DNA of 64,000 nucleotides from Ptiloglossa arizonensis (lineage: Eukaryota > Arthropoda > Insecta > Hymenoptera > Colletidae), in the NCBI RefSeq assembly GCF_051014685.1, contig NW_027479028.1:62001-126000 (forward strand), read 5' to 3'. How positions within the stretch are numbered: the stretch's first letter is position 1; each line of letters begins with the position of its first letter. Under the pieces are notes generated by a model. It ran no database searches, was not told the origin of the DNA, and was given only the letters and a program-made list of their open reading frames with translations. The translations under genes were made by a program, and so were the position numbers. Of this stretch, positions 12,195 through 24,937 are shown piece after piece.

Positions 12195-13416
12195 GTTTGA
12201 CGCTAAGAAATGGTTGAGAAGACAACAAATTTTTCGCAATTCTGCTGCTTCAAACGCTTAACCAGAATGGCCTAGGGAAAAAATACACATACCGTGGTAA
12301 TCGGGCGAGTTGCTACTTTCAGATGCAATAGGAATTTTTGGGTTAGGTCAATCCGTTCGCGAGATATGGGAGTTTGAAGCCAAGAAATGGTTGAGAAGGC
12401 AAAAAATTTTTCGCAATTCTGCTGCATCAAACGCTTAACCAGAATGGCCTAGGGAAAAAATACACATACCTCTGTAATCGGGCGAGTTTCGACTTTCAGA
12501 TGCAACAGGAATTTTTGGTTTAGGTCAATCCGTTCGCGAGATATGGGAGTTTGAAGCTAAGAAATGGTTGAGAAGACAACAAATTTTTCGCACTTCTGCT
12601 GCTCCAAACGCTTAACCAGAATGGCCCAGGGAAAAAATACACATACCGTTGTAATCAGGCGAGTTTCGACTTTCAGATGCAATTGGAATTTTTGAGTTAG
12701 GTCAATCCGTTCGCGAGATATGGGAGTTTGAAGCCAAGAAATGGTTGAGAAGGCAAAAAATTTTTCGCAATTCTGCTGCTCCAAACGCTTAACCAGAATG
12801 GCTTAGGGAAAAAATACACATACCGTTGTAATCGGGCGAGCTTCGACTTTCAGAAGCAATAGGAATTTTTGGGTTAGGTCAATCCGTTCGCGAGATATGG
12901 GAGCTTGAAGCCAAGAAATGGTTGAGAAGGCAAAAAATTTTTCGCAATTCTGCTGCTCCAAACGCTTAACCAGAATGGCCTAGGGTAAAGATACACCTAC
13001 CGATGTAATCGGGCGAGTTTCTACTTTCAGACGCAACAGGAATTTTTGAGTTAGGTCAATCCGTTCGCGAGATATGGGAGTTTGAAGCCAAGGAACGGTT
13101 GAGAAGGCAAAAAATTTTTCGCAATTCTGCTGCTCCAAACGCTTAACCAGAATGGCCTAGGGAAAAAATACACATACCGTTGTAATCGGACGAGTTTCTA
13201 CTTTCAGATGCAACAGGAATTTTTGGGTCAGGTCAATCCGTTCGCGAGATATGGGAGTTTGAAGCTAAGAAATGGTTGAGAAGACAACAAATTTTTCGCA
13301 CTTCTGCTGCTCCAAACGCTTAACCAGAATGGCCTAGGGTAAAAATACACATACCGCTGTAATCGGGCGAGTTTCTACTTTCAGACGCAACAGGAATTTT
13401 TGAGTTAGGTCAATCC

Positions 13417-13433
13417 GTTCGCGAGATACGGGA
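13417..13433 (+). other. Exact minimal CENP-B box motif, copy 2
   Basis: Seven monomers (1239 bp) after the previous exact site. Its counterparts in duplicated blocks are 24921 (65 monomers on) and 43682 (171 monomers on). The same TTTGACGC tail follows it. Confidence 0.6.
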
Positions 13434-15584
13434 GTTTGACGCTAAGAAATGGTTGAGAAGACAACAAATTTTTCGCAATTCTGCTGCTCCAAACGCTTAA
13501 CCAGAATGGCCTAGGGAAAAAATACACATACCGTGGTAATCGGGCGAGTTTCTACTTTCAGATGCAACAGGAATTTTTGGGTTAGGTCAATCCGTTCGCG
13601 AGATATGGGAGTTTGAAGCTAAGAAATGGTTGAGAAGACAACAAATTTCTCGCACTTCTGCTGCTCCAAACGCTTAACCAGAATGGCCTAGGAACAAAAT
13701 ACACACACCGTTGTAATCGGGCGAGTTTCTACTTTCAGACGCAACAGGAATTTTTGGGTTAGGTCAATCCGTTCGCGAGATATGGGAGTTTGAAGCTAAG
13801 AAATGGTTGAGAAGACAACAAATTTTTCGCATTTCTGCTGCTCCAAACGCTTAACCAGAATGGCCTTGGGTAAAAATACACATACCGTTGTAATCGGGCG
13901 AGTTTCGACTTTCAGAAGCAATAGGAATTTTTGGGTTAGGTTAATCCGTTCGCGAGATATGGGAGTTTGAAGCCAAGAAATGGTTGAGAAGGCAAAAAAT
14001 TTTTCGCAATTCTGCTGCTCCAAACGCTTAACCAGAATGGCCTAGGGTAAAAATACACCTACCGCTGTAATCGGGCGAGTTTCTACTTTCAGAAGCAATA
14101 GGAATTTTTGGGTTAGGTCAATCCGTTCGCGAGATATGGGAGTTTGAAGCCATGAAATGGTTGAGAAGGCAAAAAATTTTTCGCAATTCTGCTGCTCCAA
14201 ACGCTTAGCAAGAATGGCCTAGGGAAAAAATACACACACCGTTGTAATCGGGCGAGTTTCTACTTTCAGATGCAACAGGAATTTTTGGGTTAGGTCAATC
14301 CGTTCGCGAGATATGGGAGTTTGAAGCTAAGAAATGGTTGAGAAGACAACAAATTTTTCGCACTTCTGCTGCTCCAAACGCTTAACCAGAATGGCCTAGG
14401 AACAAAATACACACACCGATGTAATCGGGCGAGTTTCTACTTTCAGGGGCAACAGGAATTTTTGGGTTAGGTCAATCCGTTCGCGAGATATGGGAGTTTG
14501 AAGCTAAGAAATGGTTGAGAAGACAACAAATTTTTCGCATTTCTGCGGCTCCAAACGCTTAACCAGAATGGCCTAGGGAAAAAATACACATACCGTTGTA
14601 ATCGGGTGAGTTTCTACTTTCAGATGCAATTGGAATTTTTGGGGTAGGTCAATCCGTTCGCGAGATATGGGAGATTGTAGCTAAGAAATGGTTGAGAAGA
14701 CAACAAATTTTTCGCACTTCTGCTGCTCCAAACGCTTAACCAGAATGGCCTAGGGTAAAAATACACATACCGTTGTAATCGGGCGAGTTTCGACTTTCAG
14801 AAGCAATAGGAATTTTTGGATTAGGTCAAACCGTTCGCGAGATATGGGAGTTTGTAGCTAAGAAATGGTTGAGAAGACAACAAATTTTTCGCACTTCTGC
14901 TGCTCCAAACGCTTAACCAGAATGGCCTTGGGTAAAAATACACATACCGTTGTAATCGGGCGAGTTTCGACTTTCAGAAGCAATAGGAATTTTTGGGTTA
15001 GGTCAATCCGTTCGCGAGATATGGGAGTTTGAAGCCAAGAAATGGTTGAGAAGGCAAAAAATTTTTCGCAATTCTGCTGCTCCAAACGCTTAACCAGAAT
15101 GGCCTAGGGTAAAAATACACCTACCGCTGTAATCGGGCGAGTTTCTACTTTCAGAAGCAATAGGAATTTTTGGGTTAGGTCAATCCGTTCGCGAGATATG
15201 GGAGTTTGAAGCCATGAAATGGTTGAGAAGGCAAAAAATTTTTCGCAATTCTGCTGCTCCAAACGCTTAGCAAGAATGGCCTAGGGAAAAAATACACACA
15301 CCGTTGTAATCGGGCGAGTTTCTACTTTCAGATGCAACAGGAATTTTTGGGTTAGGTCAATCCGTTCGCGAGATATGGGAGTTTGAAGCGAAGAAATGGT
15401 TGAGAAGACTACAAATTTTTCGCAATTCTGCTGCTCCAAACGCTTAACAAGAATGGCCTAGGGAAAAAATACACATACCGTTGTAATCAGGCGAGATTCT
15501 ACTTTCAGACGCTACAGGAATTTTTGGGTTAGGTCAATCCGTTCGCGAGATATGGGAGTTTGAAGCCAAGAAATGGTTGAGAAG

Positions 15585-15600
15585 GCGAAAAATTTTTCGC
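15585..15600. other. Perfect 16-bp palindrome in the A/T tract (variant allele)
   Basis: GCGAAAAATTTTTCGC is fully self-complementary. The common allele GCAAAAAATTTTTCGC has one A where symmetry needs G. Other perfect copies are at 27089-27104, 50806-50821, 52222-52237, 52576-52591, 53992-54007, 55231-55246, 60008-60023, 60539-60554 and 62662-62677. The facing A5 and T5 tracts could favour bent DNA or a small hairpin; that is inference only. Confidence 0.7.
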
Positions 15601-15930
15601 AATTCTGCTGCTCCAAACGCTTAACAAGAATGGCCTAGGGAAAAAATACACATACCGTTGTAATCGGGCGAGCTTCGACTTTCAGAAGCAATTGGAATTT
15701 TTGGGTTAGGTCAATCCGTTCGCGAGATATGGGAGTTTGAAGCCAAGAAATGGTTGAGAAGGCAAAAAATTTTTCGCAATTCTGCTGCTCCAAACGCTTA
15801 ACCAGAATGGCCTAGGGAAAAAATACACATACCGTTGTAATCGGGCGAGTTTCTAATTTCAGACGTTACAGGAATTTTTGGGTTAGGTCAATCCGTTCGC
15901 GAGATATGGGAGTTTGAAGCCAAGAAATGG

Positions 15931-16697
15931 TTGAGAAGGCAAAAAATTTTTCGCAATTCTGCTGCTTCAAACGCTTAACCAGAATGGCCTAGGGAAAAAA
16001 TACACATACCGCTGTAAACGGGCGAGTTTCTACTTTCAGATGCAACAGGAATTTTTGGTTTAGGTCAATCCGTTCGCGAGATATGGGAGTTTGAAGCTAA
16101 GAAATGGTTGAGAAGACAACAAATTTTTCGCACTTCTGCTGCTCCAAACGCTTAACCAGAATGGCCTAGGGAAAAAACACACATACCGTTGTAATCGGGC
16201 GAGTTTCGACTTTCAGAAGCAATATGAATTTTTGGGTTAGGTCAATCCGTTCGCGAGATATGGGAGCTTGAAGCTAAGAAATGGTTGAGAAGACAACAAA
16301 TTTTTCGCACTTCTGCTGCTCCAAACGCTTAACCAGAATGGCCTAGGGAAAAAATACACATACCGTTGTAATCGGGCGAGTTTCTAATTTCAGACGTTAC
16401 AGGAATTTTTGGGTTAGGTCAATCCGTTCGCGAGATATGGGAGTTTGAAGCCAAGAAATGGTTGAGAAGGCAAAAAATTTTTCGCAATTCTGCTGCTCCA
16501 AACGCTTAACCAGAATGGCCTAGGGTAAAAATACACCTACCGCTGAAATCGGGCGAGTTTCTACTTTCAGACGCAACAGGAATTTTGGAGTTAGGTCAAT
16601 CCGTTCGCGAGATATGGGAGTTTGAAGCCAAGGAACGGTTGAGAAGGCAAACAATTTTTCGCAATTCTGCTGCTCCAAACGCTTAACCAGAATGGCC
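15931..16697 (+). repeat. 767-bp cassette, copy 1 of 5
   Basis: Run of linked rare variants: GCTTCAAACG, GCTGTAAACGGG (16012), GGAAAAAACACAC, AATATGAATTTT, CTAATTTCAGACGTTACAGG, GCTGAAATCGGG, AATTTTGGAGTT and GCAAACAATTTTT. The left neighbour here is a monomer with CTAATTTCAGACGTTACAGG, i.e. a duplicate of one of the cassette's own monomers. The right neighbour is the ATGGCCCAGGG type. Confidence 0.85.
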
Positions 16698-17418
16698 CAG
16701 GGAAAAATACACATACCGTTGTAATCGGGCGAGTTTCTACTTTCAGATGCAACAGGAATTTTTGGGTTAGGTCAATCCGTTCGCGAGATATGGGAGTTTG
16801 AAGCTAAGAAATGGTTGAGAAGACAACAAATTTCTCGCACTTCTGCTGCTCCAAACGCTTAACCAGAATGGTCTAGGAACAAAATACACACACCGTTGTA
16901 ATCGGGCGAGTTTCTACTTTCAGACGCAACAGGAATTTTTGGGTTAGGTCAATCCGTTCGCGAGATATGGGAGTTTGAAGCTAAGAAATGGTTGAGAAGA
17001 CAACAAATTTTTCGCATTTCTGCTGCTCCAAACGCTTAACCAGAATGGCCTTGGGTAAAAATACACATACCGTTGTAATCGGGCGAGTTTCGACTTTCAG
17101 AAGCAATAGGAATTTTTGGGTTAGGTTAATCCGTTCGCGAGATATGGGAGTTTGAAGCCAAGAAATGGTTGAGAAGGCAAAAAATTTTTCGCAATTCTGC
17201 TGCTCCAAACGCTTAACCAGAATGGCCTAGGGTAAAAATACACCTACCGCTGTAATCGGGCGAGTTTCTACTTTCAGAAGCAATAGGAATTTTTGGGTTA
17301 GGTCAATCCGTTCGCGAGATATGGGAGTTTGAAGCCATGAAATGGTTGAGAAGGCAAAAAATTTTTCGCAATTCTGCTGCTCCAAACGCTTAGCAAGAAT
17401 GGCCTAGGGAAAAAATAC
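15931..17418 (+). repeat. Duplicated block, twin at 27789-29276 (67 monomers apart)
   Basis: Both copies carry the cassette beginning GCTTCAAACG followed by a monomer with ATGGCCCAGGG and a one-base shorter A-run (16703-16707 and 28561-28565), then ATGGTCTAGGAACAAAAT. The shared deletion shows common descent rather than parallel change. Confidence 0.85.
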
Positions 17419-18289
17419 ACATACCGTTGTAATCGGGTGAGTTTCTACTTTCAGATGCAATTGGAATTTTTGGGGTAGGTCAATCCGTTCGCGAGATATG
17501 GGAGATTGTAGCTAAGAAATGGTTGAGAAGACAACAAATTTTTCGCACTTCTGCTGCTCCAAACGCTTAACCAGAATGGCCTAGGGTAAAAATACACATA
17601 CCGTTGTAATCGGGCGAGTTTCGACTTTCAGAAGCAATAGGAATTTTTGGGGTAGGTCAATCCGTTCGCGAGATATGGGAGATTGTAGCTAAGAAATGGT
17701 TGAGAAGACAACAAATTTTTCGCACTTCTGCTGCTCCAAACGCTTAACCAGAATGGCCTAGGGTAAAAATACACATACCGTTGTAATCGGGCGAGTTTCG
17801 ACTTTCAGAAGCAATAGGAATTTTTGGATTAGGTCAAACCGTTCGCGAGATATGGGTGTTTGTAGCTAAGAAATGGTTGAGAAGACAACAAATTTTTCGC
17901 ACTTCTGCTGCTCCAAACGCTTAACCAGAATGGCCTTGGGTAAAAATACACATACCGTTGTAATCGGGCGAGTTTCGACTTTCAGAAGCAATAGGAATTT
18001 TTGGGTTAGGTCAATCCGTTCGCGAGATATGGGAGTTTGAAGCTAAGAAATGGTTGAGAAGGCAAAAAATTTTTCGCATTTCTGCGGCTCCAAACGCTCA
18101 ACCAGAATGGCCTAGGGAAAAAATACACATACCGTTGTAATCGGGTGAGTTTCTACTTTCAGATGCAATTGGAATTTTTGGGGTAGGTCAATCCGTTCGC
18201 GAGATATGGGAGATTGTAGCTAAGAAATGGTTGAGAAGACAACAAATTTTTCGCACTTCTGCTGCTCCAAACGCTTAACCAGAATGGCC

Positions 18290-21200
18290 TAGGGTAAAAA
18301 TACACATACCGTTGTAATCGGGCGAGTTTCGACTTTCAGAAGCAATAGGAATTTTTGGATTAGGTCAAACCGTTCGCGAGATATGGGAGTTTGTAGCTAA
18401 GAAATGGTTGAGAAGACAACAAATTTTTCGCACTTCTGCTGCTCCAAACGCTTAACCAGAATGGCCTTGGGTAAAAATACACATACCGTTGTAATCGGGC
18501 GAGTTTCGACTTTCAGAAGCAATAGGAATTTTTGGGTTAGGTCAATCCGTTCGCGAGATATGGGAGTTTGAAGCCAAGAAATGGTTGAGAAGGCAAAAAA
18601 TTTTTCGCAATTCTGCTGCTTCAAACGCTTAACCAGAATGGCCTAGGGAAAAAATACACATACCGCTGTAAACGGGCGAGTTTCTACTTTCAGATGCAAC
18701 AGGAATTTTTGGTTTAGGTCAATCCGTTCGCGAGATATGGGAGTTTGAAGCTAAGAAATGGTTGAGAAGACAACAAATTTTTCGCACTTCTGCTGCTCCA
18801 AACGCTTAACCAGAATGGCCTAGGGAAAAAACACACATACCGTTGTAATCGGGCGAGTTTCGACTTTCAGAAGCAATATGAATTTTTGGGTTAGGTCAAT
18901 CCGTTCGCGAGATATGGGAGCTTGAAGCTAAGAAATGGTTGAGAAGACAACAAATTTTTCGCACTTCTGCTGCTCCAAACGCTTAACCAGAATGGCCTAG
19001 GGAAAAAATACACATACCGTTGTAATCGGGCGAGTTTCTAATTTCAGACGTTACAGGAATTTTTGGGTTAGGTCAATCCGTTCGCGAGATATGGGAGTTT
19101 GAAGCCAAGAAATGGTTGAGAAGGCAAAAAATTTTTCGCAATTCTGCTGCTCCAAACGCTTAACCAGAATGGCCTAGGGTAAAAATACACCTACCGCTGA
19201 AATCGGGCGAGTTTCTACTTTCAGACGCAACAGGAATTTTGGAGTTAGGTCAATCCGTTCGCGAGATATGGGAGTTTGAAGCCAAGGAACGGTTGAGAAG
19301 GCAAACAATTTTTCGCAATTCTGCTGCTCCAAACGCTTAACCAGAATGGCCTAGGGAAAAAATACACATACCGTGGTAATCGGGCGAGTTTCTACTTTCA
19401 GATGCAATAGGAATTTTTGGGTTAGGTCAATCCGTTCGCGAGATATGGGAGTTTGAAGCCAAGAAATGGTTGAGAAGGCAAAAAATTTTTCGCAATTCTG
19501 CTGCTCCAAACGCTTAACAAGAATGGCCTAGGGAAAAAATACACATACCTCTGTAATCGGGCGAGTTTCTACTTTCAGATGCAATTGGAATTTTTGGGTT
19601 AGGTCAATCCGTTCGCGAGATATGGGAGTTTGAAGCCAAGAAATGGTTGAGAAGGCAAAAAATTTTTCGCAATTCTGCTGCTCCAAACGCTTAACCAGAA
19701 TGGCCTAGGGTAAAAATACACCTACCGCTGTAATCGGGCGAGTTTCTACTTTCAGACGCAACAGGAATTTTTGAGTTAGGTCAATCCGTTCGCGAGATAT
19801 GGGAGTTTGAAGCCAAGGAACGGTTGAGAAGGCAAAAAATTTTTCGCAATTCTGCTGCTCCAAACGCTTAACCAGAATGTCCTAGGGAAAAAATACACAT
19901 ACCGTGGTAATCGGGCGAGTTTCTACTTTCAGATGCAATAGGAATTTTTGGGTCAGGTCAATCCGTTCGCGAGATATGGGAGTTTGAAGCTAAGAAATGG
20001 TTGAGAAGACAACAAATTTTTCGCACTTCTGCTGCTCCAAACACTTAACCAGAATGGCCTAGGGTAAAAATACACATACCGTTGTAATCGGGAGAGTTTC
20101 TACTTTCAGACGCTACAGGAATTTTTGGGTTAGGTCAATCCGTTCGCGAGATATGGGAGTTTGAAGCCAAGAAATGGTTGAGAAGGCAAAAAATTTTTCG
20201 CAATTCTGCTGCTCCAAACGCTTAACCAGAATGGCCTAGGGTAAAAATACACCTACCGCTGTAATCGGGCGAGTTTCTACTTTCAGACGCAACAGGAATT
20301 TTTGAGTTAGGTCAATCCGTTCGCGAGATATGGGAGTTTGAAGCCAAGGAACGGTTGAGAAGGCAAAAAATTTTTCGCAATTCTGCTGCTCCAAACGCTT
20401 AACCAGAATGGCCTAGGGAAAAAATACACATACCGTGGTTATCGGGCGAGTTTCTACTTTCAGATGCAATAGGAATTTTTGGGTCAGGTCAATCCGTTCG
20501 CGAGATATGGGAGTTTGAAGCTAAGAAATGGTTGAGAAGACAACAAATTTTTCGCACTTCTGCTGCTCCAAACGCTTAACCAGAATGGCCTAGGGAAAAA
20601 ATACACATACCTCTGTAATCGGGCGAGTTTCTACTTTCAGATGCAATTGGAATTTTTGGGTTAGGTCAATCCGTTCGCGAGATATGGGAGTTTGAAGCCA
20701 AGAAATGGTTGAGAAGGCAAAAAATTTTTCGCAATTCTGCTGCTCCAAACGCTTAACCAGAATGGCCTAGGGTAAAAATACACCTACCGCTGTAATCGGG
20801 CGAGTTTCTACTTTCAGACGCAACAGGAATTTTTGAGTTAGGTCAATCCGTTCGCGAGATATGGGAGTTTGAAGCCAAGGAACGGTTGAGAAGGCAAAAA
20901 ATTTTTCGCAATTCTGCTGCTCCAAACGCTTAACCAGAATGTCCTAGGGAAAAAATACACATACCGTGGTAATCGGGCGAGTTTCTACTTTCAGATGCAA
21001 TAGGAATTTTTGGGTCAGGTCAATCCGTTCGCGAGATATGGGAGTTTGAAGCTAAGAAATGGTTGAGAAGACAACAAATTTTTCGCACTTCTGCTGCTCC
21101 AAACGCGTAACCAGAATGGCCTAGGGTAAAAATACACATACCGTTGTAATCGGGCGAGTTTCTACTTTCAGACGCTACAGGAATTTTTGGGTTAGGTCAA

Positions 21201-22156
21201 TCCGTTCGCGAGATATGGGAGTTTGAAGCCAAGAAATGGTTGAGAAGGCAAAAAATTTTTCGCAATTCTGCTGCTCCAAACGCTTAACCAGAATGGCCTA
21301 GGGTAAAAATACACCTACCGCTGTAATCGTGCGAGTTTCTGCTTTCAGACGCAACAGGAATTTTTGAGTTAGGTCAATCCGTTCGCGAGATATGGGAGTT
21401 TGAAGCCAAGGAACGGTTGAGAAGGCAAAAAATTTTTCGCAATTCTGCTGCTCCAAACGCTTAACCAGAATGGCCTAGGGAAAAAATACACATATCGTTG
21501 TAATCGGCCGAGTTTCTGCTTTCAGATGCAACAGGAATTTTTGGGTTAGGTCAATCCGTTCGCGAGATATGGAAGTTTGAAGCTAAGAAATGGTTGAGAA
21601 GACAACAACTTTTTCGCACTTCTGCTGCTCCAAACGCTTAACCAGAATGGCCTGGGGAAAAAATACACATACCGTTGTAATCGGGCGAGTTTCGACTTGC
21701 AGAAGCAATAGGAATTTTTGGGTTAGGTCAATCCGTTCGCGAGATATGGGAGTTTGAAGCCAAGAAATGGTTGAAAAGGCAAAAAATTTTTCGCAATTCT
21801 GCTGCTCCAAACGCTTATCCAGAATGGCTTAGGGAAAAAATACACATACCGTTGTAATCGGGCGAGTTTCGACTTTCAGAAGCAATAGGAATTTTTGGGT
21901 TATGTCAATCCGTTCGCGAGATATGGGAGCTTGAAGCCAAGAAATGGTTGAGAAGGCAAAAAATTTTTCGCAATTCTGCTGCTCCAAACGCTTAACCAGA
22001 ATGGCCTAGGGTAAAAATACACCTACCGATGTAATCTGGCGAGTTTCTACTTTCAGACGCAACAGGAATTTTTGAGTTAGGTCAATCCGTTCGCGAGATA
22101 TGGGAGTTTGAAGCCAAGGAACGGTTGAGAAGGCAAAAAATTTTTCGCAATTCTGC
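18290..22156 (+). repeat. Duplicated block, twin at 33157-37023 (84 monomers apart)
   Basis: About 3.9 kb at constant offset 14867 bp. Shared rare changes include CGGGAGAGTTTC (20090), ATCGTGCGAG (21327) and GGTTGAAAAGGC (21771). Differences include ACACTTAACC (20041) against ACGCTTAACC, AAATTGTTGAG (33446) and AATCCACATACC (33521). Confidence 0.85.
18585..19351 (+). repeat. 767-bp cassette, copy 2 of 5
   Basis: Same ordered variants, with TAAACGGG at 18669. The left neighbour ends in a GACTTTCAGAAGCAATAGG monomer. The right neighbour is a GTGGTAATCGGG monomer followed by ACCTCTGTAATC, unlike copies 1 and 3. Confidence 0.85.
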
Positions 22157-22309
22157 AGCTCCAAACGCGTAACCAGAATGGCCTAGGGTAAAAATACACA
22201 TACCGTTGTAATCGGGCGAGTTTCTACTTTCAGACGCTACAGGAATTTTTGGGTTAGGTCAATCCGTTCGCGAGATATGGGAGTTTGAAGCCAAGAAATG
22301 GATGAGAAG

Positions 22310-24323
22310 GCAAAAAATTTTTCGCAATTCTGCTGCTCCAAACGCTTAACCAGAATGGCCTAGGGTAAAAATACACCTACCGATGTAATCTGGCGAGTTT
22401 CTACTTTCAGACGCAACAGGAATTTTTGAGTTAGGTCAATCCGTTCGCGAGATATGGGAGTTTGAAGCCAAGGAACGGTTGAGAAGGCAAAAAATTTTTC
22501 GCAATTCTGCTGCTCCAAACGCTTAACCAGAATGGCCTAGGGAAAAAATACACATACCGTTGTAATCGGGCGAGTTTCGACTTGCAGAAGCAATAGGAAT
22601 TTTTGGGTTAGGTCAATCCGTTCGCGAGATATGGGAGTTTGAAGCCAAGAAATGGTTGAGAAGGCAAAAAATTTTTCGCAATTCTGCTGCTCCAAACGCT
22701 TATCCAGAATGGCTTAGGGAAAAAATACACATACCGTGGTAATCGGGCGAGTTTCTACTTTCAGACGCAACAGGAATTTTTGAGTTAGGTCAATCCGTTC
22801 GCGAGATATGGGAGTTTGAAGCCAAGGAACGGTTGAGAAGGCAAAAAATTTTTCGCAATTCTGCAGCTCCAAACGCTTAACCAGAATGGCCTAGGGAAAA
22901 AATACACATACCGTTGTAATCGGACGAGTTTCTACTTTCAGATGCAACAGGAATTTTTGGGTCAGGTCAATCCGTTCGCGAGATATGGGAGTTTGAAGCT
23001 AAGAAATGGTTGAGAAGACTACAAATTTTTCGCAATTCTGCTGCTCCAAACGCGTAACCAGAATGGCCTAGGGTAAAAATACACATACCGTTGTAATCGG
23101 GCGAGTTTCTACTTTCAGACGCTACAGGAATTTTTGGGTTAGGTCAATCCGTTCGCGAGATATGGGAGTTTGAAGCCAAGAAATGGATGAGAAGGCAAAA
23201 AATTTTTCGCAATTCTGCTGCTCCAAACGCTTAACCAGAATGGCCTAGGGTAAAAATACACCTACCGCTGTAATCGGGCGAGTTTCTGCTTTCAGACGCA
23301 ACAGGAATTTTTGAGTTAGGTCAATCCGTTCGCGAGATATGGGAGTTTGAAGCCAAGGAACGGTTGAGAAGGCAAAAAATTTTTCGCAATTCTGCTGCTC
23401 CAAACGCTTAACCAGAATGGCCTAGGGAAAAAATACACATACCGTTGTAATCGGCCGAGTTTCTGCTTTCAGATGCAACAGGAATTTTTGGGATAGGTCA
23501 ATCCGTTCGCGAGATATGGAAGTTTGAAGCTAAGAAATGGTTGAGAAGGCAAAAAATTTTTCGCAATTCTGCTGCTCCAAACGCTTAACCAGAATGGCCT
23601 AGGGTAAAAATACACCTACCGATGAAATCTGGCGAGTTTCTACTTTCAGACGCAACAGGAATTTTTGAGTTAGGTCAATCCGTTCGCGAGATATGGGAGT
23701 TTGAAGCCAAGGAATGGTTGAGAAGGCAAAAAATTTTGCGCAATTCTGCTGCTCCAAACGCTTAACAAGAATGGCCTAGGGTAAAAATACACCTACCGCT
23801 GTAATCGGGCGAGTTTCTACTTTCAGACGCAACAGGAATTTTTGAGTTAGGTCAATCCGTTCGCGAGATATGGGAGTTTGAAGCCAAGGAACGGTTGAGA
23901 AGGCAAAAAATTTTTCGCAATTCTGCTGCTCCAAACGCTTAACCAGAATGGCCTAGGGAAAAAATACACATACCGTGGTTATCGGGCGAGTTTCTACTTT
24001 CAGATGCAATAGGAATTTTTGGGTCAGGTCAATCCGTTCGCGAGATATGGGAGTTTGAAGCTAAGAAATGGTTGAGAAGACAACAAATTTTTCGCAATTC
24101 TGCTGCTCCAAACGCTTAACCAGAATGGCCTAGGGAAAAAATACACATACCTCTGTAATCGGGCGAGTTTCTACTTTCAGATGCAATTGGAATTTTTGGG
24201 TTAGGTCAATCCGTTCGCGAGATATGGGAGTTTGAAGCCAAGAAATGGTTGAGAAGGCAAAAAATTTTTCGCAATTCTGCTGCTCCAAACGCTTAACCAG
24301 AATGGCCTAGGGTAAAAATACAC
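22310..24323 (+). repeat. Duplicated block, twin at 36823-38836 (82 monomers apart)
   Basis: The same duplication as 18290-22156 but with offset lower by exactly two monomers, so the twin lost (or this copy gained) 354 bp near 22.16-22.31 kb. Shares GGAATGGTTGAGAAGGC and TTTTGCGCAATTC (23711 / 38224). TGGGATAGG at 23490 is private here. Confidence 0.85.
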
Positions 24324-24920
24324 ATACCGTTGTAATCGGGCGAGCTTCGACTTTCAGAAGCAATAGGAATTTTTGGGTTAGGTCAATCCGTTCGCGAGAT
24401 ATGGGAGCTTGAAGCCAAGAAATGGTTGAGAAGGCAAAAAATTTTTCGCAATTCTGCTGCTCCAAACGCTTAACCAGAATGGCCTAGGGTAAAGATACAC
24501 CTACCGATGTAATCGGGCGAGTTTCTACTTTCAGACGCAACAGGAATTTTTGAGTTAGGTCAATCCGTTCGCGAGATATGGGAGTTTGAAGCCAAGGAAC
24601 GGTTGAGAAGGCAAAAAATTTTTCGCAATTCTGCTGCTCCAAACGCTTAACCAGAATGGCCTAGGGAAAAAATACACATACCGTTGTAATCGGACGAGTT
24701 TCTACTTTCAGATGCAACAGGAATTTTTGGGTCAGGTCAATCCGTTCGCGAGATATGGGAGTTTGAAGCTAAGAAATGGTTGAGAAGACAACAAATTTTT
24801 CGCACTTCTGCTGCTCCAAACGCTTAACCAGAATGGCCTAGGGTAAAAATACACATACCGCTGTAATCGGGCGAGTTTCTACTTTCAGACGCAACAGGAA
24901 TTTTTGAGTTAGGTCAATCC

Positions 24921-24937
24921 GTTCGCGAGATACGGGA
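24921..24937 (+). other. Exact minimal CENP-B box motif, copy 3
   Basis: The only exact site between 14 and 42 kb. It is explained by the duplication of 12810-15797 into 24314-27301 (offset 11504 bp, equal to the 13417 site plus 65 monomers minus one deleted base). Confidence 0.6.

Larger units (their letters stand above)
11676..13562 (+). repeat. Duplicated block with exact CENP-B motifs, twin at 41941-43827
   Basis: Offset 30265 bp (171 monomers minus two deleted bases). Shared rare variants are GAAGGAAAAAAATTTT, GAGTTGCTACTTTC, GCATCAAACG, ATGGCCCAGGG and GGTAAAGATAC. Carries two of the 14 exact box motifs in each copy. The match ends at GATGCAACAGG here versus GAAGCAATAGG in the twin. 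Confidence 0.85.
12810..15797 (+). repeat. Duplicated block, twin at 24314-27301 (65 monomers apart)
   Basis: Almost 3 kb with only scattered differences, for example GCAAGAGG at 26486 in the twin for GCAATAGG here. Shared private features are AAATTTCTCGC, CTAGGAACAAAATACACAC, TCAGGGGCAACAGG and TTCTGCGGCTCC. Right of the block the twin contains extra monomers before the cassette at 27789. Confidence 0.85.

Noticed and set aside
16520..16714. 64-codon minus-strand frames at 16520 and 28378, 85-codon frame at 59251 and 77-codon frame at 60589
   Set aside because: These are repeat-frame variants shifted by single-base deletions in A-runs (16703, 28561, 59305 and 59357) or begun at another codon. 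They have no coding evidence.
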